The position numbers and the translations under genes are program-made. Positions 56,401 to 64,000 of a stretch of DNA of 64,000 nt are shown one piece after another. Every line of letters begins with the position of its first letter. The first letter of the stretch is position 1. Origin of the DNA: Ectobius pallidus (taxonomy: Eukaryota; Arthropoda; Insecta; Blattodea; Ectobiidae); NCBI GenBank assembly GCA_964059195.1, contig CAXKWD010000002.1, positions 163,314,559-163,378,558 on the forward strand, given 5' to 3'. The notes beneath the pieces are model-generated. The model did not search any database, was not told the origin of the DNA, and was given only the letters and a program-made list of their open reading frames with translations.

Positions 56401-56479
56401 CGAAGTCTCCCCAACCCTTCCTTTGTTTAGAAATGGTTTCTTATCGTCTATTATGCACGCAGCCATTCGCTACGTGACA
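53454..56479 (-). repeat. 3' LTR, 3026 bp
   Basis: On the minus strand it runs from TGTCACGTAGCG to CCCGTCACA, giving 6-bp inverted ends (TGTCAC/GTGACA). It is exceptionally long for a Ty3-type element. Against the right copy there is no net indel over the 2473 shared bases, and every stretch that I compared was identical. Internal short frames are not supported as genes. Confidence 0.9.
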
Positions 56480-56490
56480 TTCTTCCCCCA
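56480..56490 (-). promoter_or_regulatory. Polypurine tract
   Basis: On the minus strand it is TGGGGGAAGA, directly before the LTR start, as expected for plus-strand priming in reverse transcription. Confidence 0.7.
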
Positions 56491-56583
56491 CTCACCATAA
56501 AAAAAAAATAATGTTAACACTGTTCACATTTTTTTTTTTTTTTTTTTTTTTTTTTTGTTTAGTTTACCAGCCTTAAAGAATGT

Positions 56584-59500
56584 TTATCCAGGAACAAAGG
56601 GTTTCAAGTCTTTGACGTGCCACTTCCCCAACTTTTTACCAAAACGGTTTGTCAGTTCGTAGCTATTTTCACTGAACTTTTTCTTTATAATATAGGGCCC
56701 GACAAACTTTGCACTTAAACCTGCTGTATAAGCTTGTGAGGCATCACTTAATTTAAAGTTTCTTCTTAACACTAGATCTCCTGGACGAAATTTCACCTCT
56801 CTCCTCCGAAGATTATAATAATGACTCGAATTCTTATAGGCGGTTTCTAAGTTATGTCTAACCATCAAACGTACCGTTTTCAATTTATTGAGTTTCTCCA
56901 CCCAAAGTTTTGGAATTTCTTTATGAATCGGTTGGTTTTCCACCTTTTCAATCCTACTGATAATTTCAGGCTCCTTCCCATAATTTAGCATATAAGGAGT
57001 GCATCCAGTGGAACTATGCTTAGCCGTATTTATAGCAAAATTAAATTCTCTCAAATACACATCCCAAACTGTTTGATCCTTTTGAATGTAACTAGAAATC
57101 ATTGTTTTCAATACTCTATTGACTCTTTCTACTGGATTTCCTTGTGGCGAATACACAGGTAAATAACAAGGAGTTATATTAAAAGCTTTAGCTATCTCTC
57201 GCATTAATTTACTAGTATATTGCGGTCCATTATCCATCAGCAAATATCCCGGAATTCCCCATTTAAGGATAATCAATTCATAAAATGCTTCCGTAACTGC
57301 TCTACTGGTTGCTTTCCTTAACGCTTTACATTCTACATACTTGGTAAAGGTGTCCTGAAATACAATCACATATCGGTTCCCTTTTTTGGAACGTGGGTAA
57401 GGTCCCAACAAATCTGTAGCTACAGTCATCCAAGGTTTCTCTTTCTGGTAAAAATGCATTGGTCCTGCTTGAGCCGTTTGTAACACTTTCTGTCTCTGAC
57501 ATATTTCACAAGCAGTAACATATTTAGCAACATCTCTAAACATTCCCGGCCAATAATACTTGTTTGCTATTCTAAAGAAAGTTTTAGCTATCCCCATATG
57601 TCCTGCAGTAGGTGCATCATGACATTCCTGCAATACTTTAATCCTAAAATCTTGCGGAATAACTAATTTCCACCTATTCACTGTTCCCTCTAAAGTTTGT
57701 TCTAACTGATCTAATCTTAAATGGTACAACTTCTCATCTACGACCTTCCAATCTGGCCAAAATTTAGGTTTACTTTGTACTTGCTCCTTCCGCTTAATAT
57801 ACCAAGCATCTTGTATATTTTCCCATTCCACTACTTCAGAGTTATCAGTCAACAAGAGGCAAAATTCTTCCTCTACCGTTTTCTCTTGAACTTTCCCTTC
57901 GTGTATTCTAGATAAAGCATCCGGAACTTTTTGTAATCTACCAGGCCTATGTATTACTTCAAAATCATACTCCTGGAGCAATAAACTCCACCTAGCTAAT
58001 CGTCCGGTCGGATTCTGTAATGTATTTAACCATTTCAGAGCAAAATGATCAGTATATACTTTAAAATGATAACCTTCCAAATAAGGACGAAACTTTTGAA
58101 CTGCCCACAATATAGCTAACAATTCTTTCTCGACTATTGCCCACTTTTGCTCACCTACTGTTAAAGTTCTACTAGCATAAGCTATTACTTTTTCCTCTCC
58201 TTCCTCTCCTGTCTGAATTAATGCTGCTCCTAGTCCTGAAAAACTAGCGTCTGTCTGTAGCACTAGGGGTTTAGTATAATCTGGACAAGTTAATATAGGA
58301 CTACTAGATAATTTCGATTTTAATTCATCAAAAGATTCCTGACATTCCTTAGTCCAACGCCATTTCTGATTCTTTTTCAGAAGTGCAGTGAGGGGCTTTA
58401 CAACTTCAGAAAAAAATGGAATGAATCGTCGGTACCAAGATGCCAATCCTAAAAATGCTCGTACTTCCTTGACTTTTGTAGGGGCTGGATACTCAAGGAT
58501 ACACGAGATTTTATCTGAATCTACAGCAATTCCTAATGGAGTAATGATATGACCCAAATATTTTAATTCACTTCTACAAAATTTTGATTTTTCCCTATTA
58601 ATTTTCAGGTTAGCTTTTCTTAATTTCTCTAAGACTTTTTCTAACAAGGACAAATGTTCTTCAAATGTCTCGCTAATAAGTACTATATCATCCAAATAAC
58701 AAAAGCATTTCTCTCCTATCTCTTCTCTTAATATAGTATCAACTAATCTTTGAAACGAGGCTGGTGCGTTATGGATTCCAAAAGGCATAACTCGAAACTG
58801 ATACAATCCTCTACCAGGTACGGTAAATGCTGTTTTTTCTTTACTTGCTTCATCTAATGGAACTTGCCAATACCCATTTTTCAAATCTATTGTACTGATA
58901 TACCTAGCATGTCGTAATTTACTCAAAACATGTTCAATGTATGGCAAAGGATAACTATCTCTTTTAGTACAATTGTTTACTTTTCTGAAATCTACGCAGA
59001 ACCTCCATGTTCTATCTGGTTTCTTTACCATAACTACCGGAGACGACCAAGGTGAATTTGAAGGCTCTATAACTTTTTCCAATAACATTTTATCTATTTC
59101 CGCGTGTATAACTTTTTCCAAAATGGGTGATACTGGATAATATCTTTGTTTTATAGGTTTTGCATCGCCTGTATCAATAACATGAGAAATCAGATCGGTA
59201 AGTCCAGTACACTGATCAAATTTCTGTAACTGATTTTCCAAAAACATATTCAATCTGTCCCTTTCCTGAGGTGTAGGTAAAGTAAGAATATTATGTAGTT
59301 GATCTTCTTCTTTTAAATCTATAGCCTTAACAAATTGAAAAATTTTTGCTGGTTCATCTTTGAAATACCAAGTCCCATCTTGCAAATCTACTACTAACCC
59401 AATCTGTTTCAAAACATCCATGCCCAGAATCATATCTACTGCTAAATTTGGCATAATTTTACATTTTATCTGAAAGATCCTGTCCTGCAATTTCATCTCA

Positions 59501-61125
59501 AAAGTTCTTTCTCCTGTTATAGAACTATAAGTTTTATCTGCTAGTTGCACCACCCTAACTTCAGATTCTTCTACTGCTAAATCTAACATTTTACATAAAA
59601 AGTCACCCTTCTCTCCCACATAAGTTTTATCTGAACCTGAATCTATTAAAGCAATAAATGTAATATCCTCCAGCAAAATTTCAACAAAACATCTATCTCC
59701 ATTAACTAAATCTGTAGGATTTATATTTAACATCACACAAGCCTGATTTTTAGTTAATTGTCTTAAAGAATTTGTAGGCCTAACTTTTCTTTCTTGGGGC
59801 ATCCTACAATCAATAGACCTATGTCCAAGCTTATTACAATTATAACATTTAATCGTAGCGCGTGGAGTAACTCTACGAGGTGCCTTACACTCGAACTGCC
59901 TATGTCCTGTTTTATCACAATTCCAACATCGCTGATTATTTGAAAAACGCAAAGTGGTGTTTTTACCATTATCCCTCGACTCATCCTGTCTCTCTTTATT
60001 TTCTATTACTTTAACCATTCTAGAATCATTTACAGGACTTGAATTCCGTTCCTTATCCCACGTCTTTGCAGAAAAACTAACATTGGGTTTCTTTTGTAAC
60101 TCGGACGATGGAAGTTCCTGTTTTCCCTGAATTCCTAGCGCTGTATGAACTGAAGGTATAACAACTTGTCTCTGAGGTTTATAAGCCGTTTCTTTAATTG
60201 TAGCTCTAACCTGCGTTGGAGGAGGAATATATCTCTCAGAATCTAACAATATTTGTTCATACTGTCTACCTACACGTATTAAATCTGTTATAGTTTGAAT
60301 CTCTGCAGGTCTAAGGTACAATTTTACATCAGGACGCAAATTTTTGATAACAGTCTTCATCATTTGTTGAGGACTCATTGGAGTACTCAGCCTCCTCATT
60401 AACGTTTGAATAGCATTAACATAATCAAAAATCGATTCTTTGGGACCTTGCGTTCTCTGTCTAATCTCATCCAAAAGCGAGTCTTCCTCATCAATAGGCA
60501 AATAATATTCTCTAAATTCTTTCAAAAAAGCTTCCCATGTAGGCCAATCTGTTAATCTGTTCCTGTACCAAAGTAAAGCTGAATCTTGTAAAATTTCGGG
60601 TAATACTGACAATAACTCTACACCCTGTAACTTAGAACTTTGTTTTAAATCTTCCAATCTCTCCAAAAATAAGTAAATACTATCCCCAGGTTTGAATTTA
60701 ATGTTCCATTTACGAACCAGATCCAAAGTATTTGGTTTATGTGGCTCTAACTGAATTGTAAACGATGGTACTACTGGTACAACTTCTTCTGAATCAGCTA
60801 CCGCCATGGCCTTCCTACGCATTAACTTAACCCATGTATACACTACATCTCCATATGAATCTTGTGGTACCGTTATATTATGTTCAACTAAATCTTCTTC
60901 CAAAACTTCCTGACTCAGAGCAAAAGCCGTAATTAACACTTGAAATGACTGAGGGTTCTTACGGGCATAATCTAACAAGCGTTGTCTTAACTCATCCCTT
61001 GTACCTGTGGTCGGTAACTTTACTCTATCACATTCTGCCTCTAAATCCGCCTTCCTCAACTTCCTAATAGCTTGGGTTAACTCAGCTGCTCTTATTTGTG
61101 CATATGGATCGACATAAGTAGCCAT
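56584..61125 (-). CDS. Gag-Pol polyprotein of the Ty3/Gypsy retrotransposon
   Basis: One uninterrupted 1513-residue frame. The start is ATG at 61125 (MATYVDPYAQ), about 400 bases after the 5' LTR. A SAP-like N-terminus (residues about 15-55, RKADLEAECDRVKLPTTGTR) comes before a gag domain (about 170-300). Two zinc knuckles follow at about 397 and 420 (CWNCDKTGHRQFEC and CYNCNKLGHRSIDC). Protease DSGSDKT lies near 495, reverse transcriptase YLDD near 810, RNase H QTDAS near 961. Integrase has an HHCC finger (about 1169-1210, CEICQ) and D, D, E residues near 1238, 1298 and 1331 (ATDLLG, MDNGPQ, NPVERVN). A GPY/F-like C-terminus (FVGPYIIKK) follows. The polyprotein copies and integrates the element. 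No motif is lost and no stop occurs. Gag and Pol share one frame, so no frameshift site is needed. Confidence 0.95.
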   Translation of the reverse strand: MATYVDPYAQIRAAELTQAIRKLRKADLEAECDRVKLPTTGTRDELRQRLLDYARKNPQSFQVLITAFALSQEVLEEDLVEHNITVPQDSYGDVVYTWVKLMRRKAMAVADSEEVVPVVPSFTIQLEPHKPNTLDLVRKWNIKFKPGDSIYLFLERLEDLKQSSKLQGVELLSVLPEILQDSALLWYRNRLTDWPTWEAFLKEFREYYLPIDEEDSLLDEIRQRTQGPKESIFDYVNAIQTLMRRLSTPMSPQQMMKTVIKNLRPDVKLYLRPAEIQTITDLIRVGRQYEQILLDSERYIPPPTQVRATIKETAYKPQRQVVIPSVHTALGIQGKQELPSSELQKKPNVSFSAKTWDKERNSSPVNDSRMVKVIENKERQDESRDNGKNTTLRFSNNQRCWNCDKTGHRQFECKAPRRVTPRATIKCYNCNKLGHRSIDCRMPQERKVRPTNSLRQLTKNQACVMLNINPTDLVNGDRCFVEILLEDITFIALIDSGSDKTYVGEKGDFLCKMLDLAVEESEVRVVQLADKTYSSITGERTFEMKLQDRIFQIKCKIMPNLAVDMILGMDVLKQIGLVVDLQDGTWYFKDEPAKIFQFVKAIDLKEEDQLHNILTLPTPQERDRLNMFLENQLQKFDQCTGLTDLISHVIDTGDAKPIKQRYYPVSPILEKVIHAEIDKMLLEKVIEPSNSPWSSPVVMVKKPDRTWRFCVDFRKVNNCTKRDSYPLPYIEHVLSKLRHARYISTIDLKNGYWQVPLDEASKEKTAFTVPGRGLYQFRVMPFGIHNAPASFQRLVDTILREEIGEKCFCYLDDIVLISETFEEHLSLLEKVLEKLRKANLKINREKSKFCRSELKYLGHIITPLGIAVDSDKISCILEYPAPTKVKEVRAFLGLASWYRRFIPFFSEVVKPLTALLKKNQKWRWTKECQESFDELKSKLSSSPILTCPDYTKPLVLQTDASFSGLGAALIQTGEEGEEKVIAYASRTLTVGEQKWAIVEKELLAILWAVQKFRPYLEGYHFKVYTDHFALKWLNTLQNPTGRLARWSLLLQEYDFEVIHRPGRLQKVPDALSRIHEGKVQEKTVEEEFCLLLTDNSEVVEWENIQDAWYIKRKEQVQSKPKFWPDWKVVDEKLYHLRLDQLEQTLEGTVNRWKLVIPQDFRIKVLQECHDAPTAGHMGIAKTFFRIANKYYWPGMFRDVAKYVTACEICQRQKVLQTAQAGPMHFYQKEKPWMTVATDLLGPYPRSKKGNRYVIVFQDTFTKYVECKALRKATSRAVTEAFYELIILKWGIPGYLLMDNGPQYTSKLMREIAKAFNITPCYLPVYSPQGNPVERVNRVLKTMISSYIQKDQTVWDVYLREFNFAINTAKHSSTGCTPYMLNYGKEPEIISRIEKVENQPIHKEIPKLWVEKLNKLKTVRLMVRHNLETAYKNSSHYYNLRRREVKFRPGDLVLRRNFKLSDASQAYTAGLSAKFVGPYIIKKKFSENSYELTNRFGKKLGKWHVKDLKPFVPG

Positions 61126-61412
61126 ATTTATATATTAACAATACCACTGGAAAAAAAGATTAGAACACACAATAGTTCAGTCGTCTGTCTTAGTCATCTA
61201 TAGAAGTCCTTACTTGTCAATAGTCATTATTCTTTTCCCAAAAATATGTTATTATTATTATTATTATTATTTGTTTTTGAGAATAAATTTCAGTTATACT
61301 AACCTAACTCCCAAAATTCTTTTAACCCTATCTCGCCTCACGTTAGGATATCAAACTATCACTGCCTCACGCTATGGGCTATCATAATATGGAACTTCAA
61401 CTGAATAAAGGT

Positions 61413-61447
<35 letters not shown>

Positions 61448-61504
61448 TTTTAACTAAATTAAGTTGCAACAATTAGCAATACTGTTTTGTTTTAACACTA
61501 CTCA
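61126..61504 (-). other. 5' leader of the retrotransposon
   Basis: Noncoding between the primer-binding site and the Gag-Pol start. It contains an A run on the minus strand (T run at 61411-61442) and a short (ATT)n stretch near 61250. Confidence 0.7.
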
Positions 61505-61522
61505 GCCCCACGTTGGGCGCCA
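61505..61522 (-). other. Primer-binding site, tRNA-Lys type
   Basis: On the minus strand it reads TGGCGCCCAACGTGGGGC, an 18-base match to the 3' end complement of tRNA-Lys1,2, a few bases inside the 5' LTR. This fixes the orientation and the primer. Confidence 0.85.
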
Positions 61523-61527
61523 AACTT

Positions 61528-64000
61528 TGTGACGGGCTTTTCTTACTTTATGCTATAAAGTTCCTTAACTTCTTGGATTAAATCTTCGCCAAAATTCTTC
61601 GCCAAAATCTGTGACGACTAATATGTGATTATTCTCAATCGTAGTATATAAGTTTACTGAACTCCTACAAAACAAGGTCACTCATACACCTGTCGTGTCA
61701 TCACAACACTGCCTGCATAGTCCACATTCCAACGTTCAGTACAACTACCTTTGACACCGGGTGATTGCAAACTTCCTACTCTCAGTCTACTTTCTCTCTC
61801 TTTTAACAATTTACCCAGTCTTGATAATATTGATGAAAATTTATATTAACGGGCGCCATCATCAATACGCTTCCTCTTTTCTTTTTGTTATGTATCAGCC
61901 CAGACACAAATTAAATTATAGATACACAGGCTATGTACCTACATGCCCCTCGACTAGCTTTTAAATTAACAGTGGAGACGGGAGTTGGGTTCGGATTTAC
62001 CTTTCTTTTTTTTATTCTGCTTCTTCTTTTTCTCCTTTTTCAATACTCACTACCAAAGTATGTAACTTAGCACAAAAACCAGCGACTCTCAAACCATTAC
62101 AAGGATAAGGGTCAAAAATCTGAACTTCACGTTAATTTACTTTGCATAACAATAACCATAATTTATTTAATATATTATTTTTTTTCTTTTTTCAACAATA
62201 ACAATCTTATATACAATAAATTACATTTACACTACATTAACCATTCAACACTTTTATTGGTAGGATAATATTTGATCATTCAAGGTTAGTATACCCAATT
62301 TTAACTATATAAGTACGTTCTCTGTTCAACAATAACAAATCCTTAATTAATTACTTTAATTTTCTTTCTTTGTTTTTCAGGTATCTACTAGAACGTCTTG
62401 TATTATTCTTCTAATTTACTACTGACTTGTGTAGTCATTTACATTTGCAACTTCAGGATAGTTCAATATATATGTTATACTGGGTGTTTTTTTTTCTCTT
62501 GAATAAATAAAGGTTTTCAATTCATAATCCAGTCCTTACTCTACAGATTACACTCACTCATCCCACCTATGTCTCCTATATTAGTCTATTAGTCAGCTTA
62601 GTCCATGAAGAATTGTATTTAAAGATAGATAGAAAAGACAGTCTCATGAAGAAAGAAATAGAAGTTTAGGCCTATACCCACAGAGTGACTGTGGCGATAG
62701 ACCACCGATACAGGAGCGGCGTCTAGATCTTGAGTTACAAACAATCTGACTCCTCTCCTGCAACCGGGAAAATATTAATGGGCCGCAAACAAAAATAAAA
62801 TTTTTGTTAATCGATGTCAGAGGTCCCTGACACTCTCTCCTAGAGGCACGTGGGGCCGTTGTTCGCCTCCAACATCGATGGCTTTCACAATCTCTCATAA
62901 ATTTCTTTTCTTTATATGTTACTGGTATAGGCCTTGTCTACTACCAGATTTTATTTGTTTAATTCGGGATACTTCCGGCGTTCCCTCACCTCACCCTTAC
63001 AATCTCTAGTACTTGCTAATAAACTACTTATCATCAGTACACTACTCGCAATTACCTATTCTCCTCTTTCTAACCTAACCAATCATTTGTTGTTATCTTT
63101 CAACTCACTCTCCTCTTTCTAACCTGACCAGTCATCAGCTATTATCTTTTAACCCCTTTCTTTCTTTAAGTAGAGTTCCCTTCAGCTTATACCATTGATT
63201 TAATTCACTCGGTGGTTATTCTAGTTTTCCTACTTCTTACGTTACTACTCTTTAGCATGGGCACCCAATCTTCTTTTGTCTCTAAATTCCCTAGAATTCT
63301 AACTGAAACTAATTCACGCCCAGATTAGTAAGCTTCTCTATAACCCCTTTAGTGACTTCTACTTCTACCCTAACATGTAAATTTTCCAATGGTACACACC
63401 TAATGCACTACCACTCGTAGGCCTTCTTTTGCCCTTCAATCTTTCCACTTCTTATCCCCCTCTACCATGTTCCATACACCTTCGCTTGTAGATAAATCTC
63501 TATAAAAAAAACATAACTTAACATTACAGGCCAGCATGAAATCTATTTATAGATAGTCACCCGTCACCTGAAAGAAACCCAAGTGGGAGGGGCCCTCGTA
63601 AGAAGTACTAAGCATGCCCCTTAATTACTTTTCTTCCTTACTCCCCTCGCGTCCTGTCTCAAAAATAACAAAGTTTCTATGAGCATCACCAATTGCCCCT
63701 AGCTATGTATTCATTCGTGGAACAATCACCCATGAAACCCTAAAGTGAAGAGATCTATCTGTAGCCTTCAGCGGTTAGGCTCTTGACTGCTCTTTTATAA
63801 TTAACTTAGACCAGAAATAGAAAGTAGTTGGATTACTGGATTTCATCACTTTACTTCTAGAATTCTCACTTCTATATTTCTATTCTATTCTTCTATCATA
63901 CCCTACGGCGTCTGATTGCCATACATGACTTAGAAACCATCCTTAAAAAAGGAATATCTCAGTTTTCTCACTCCTCAAACAATAAGAAAAAGTCTAGACT
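61528..64000 (-). repeat. 5' LTR, truncated by the window
   Basis: Corresponds base for base to 53454-55926. The remaining about 553 bases are outside. It should hold the promoter; I could not place a TATA box. Confidence 0.9.

Larger units (their letters stand above)
53454..64000 (-). mobile_element. Ty3/Gypsy LTR retrotransposon, young, right LTR cut by the window
   Basis: The two LTRs start at 53454 and 61528 (offset 8074). They flank a 5048-bp internal region with a tRNA-Lys primer-binding site, a Gag-Pol ORF and a polypurine tract. The coding strand is minus, so the 5' LTR is on the right and runs past 64000; by offset it should end near 64553. No env-like frame exists. Confidence 0.95.

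Overview
The window looks like a piece of a large, transposon-rich arthropod nuclear genome, most likely a hemimetabolous insect such as a cockroach or termite. The species is inferred from the mix of repeats and is not proven. Bacterial features (operons, Shine-Dalgarno sites, rRNA) are absent. Host genes are split by introns of several kb, and more than half of the recognisable sequence is transposon-derived.

Host genes. A multi-exon gene of the Dpr (defective proboscis extension response) immunoglobulin cell-surface family runs on the + strand from 29733 to 45838. Four exons with matching splice phases encode two Ig domains; the 5' exons and the last exon are not in view. The terminal exon of an uncharacterised gene lies at 292-607. 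A decayed, intron-bearing minus-strand gene or transposon relic lies at about 48550-49850.

Layout. 1-1.4 kb: terminal exon and 3' UTR. 1.44-2.18 kb: a 99-bp minisatellite carrying CRE-like sites. 3.85-5.49 kb: a foldback element. 5.5-8.2 kb: an element with about 400-bp inverted ends, with a second copy at 46.55-48.15 kb. 9.2 kb: a Helitron 3' end. 12.4 kb: a SINE. 12.8-15.8 kb: an RTE-like LINE on the minus strand. 16.19-24.15 kb: a compound Penelope-like element with two Jockey-type LINE copies inside, flanked by target-site duplications. 25.5-26.2 kb: a hAT MITE. 26.9-27.7 kb: HTH and hAT-type transposase relics. 28.2-28.95 kb: a roughly 70-bp tandem array. 29.7-45.8 kb: dpr exons whose introns hold a DD41D mariner, two nonautonomous hAT elements, two Tc1 fragments and a CR1/Jockey-like LINE. 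51.3-51.95 kb: a LINE remnant. 53.0-53.3 kb: a tRNA-derived SINE. 53.45 kb to the window end: a very young Ty3/Gypsy LTR retrotransposon on the minus strand with 3-kb LTRs and an intact 1513-residue Gag-Pol.

No novel defence or metabolic system is visible. The most unusual structures are the Penelope/LINE compound insertion, which has a paralogous empty site elsewhere in the window; two histone-mRNA-type stem-loops in the LINE 5' UTR; the 99-bp minisatellite that is open on both strands; and the nearly unmutated Ty3 element.
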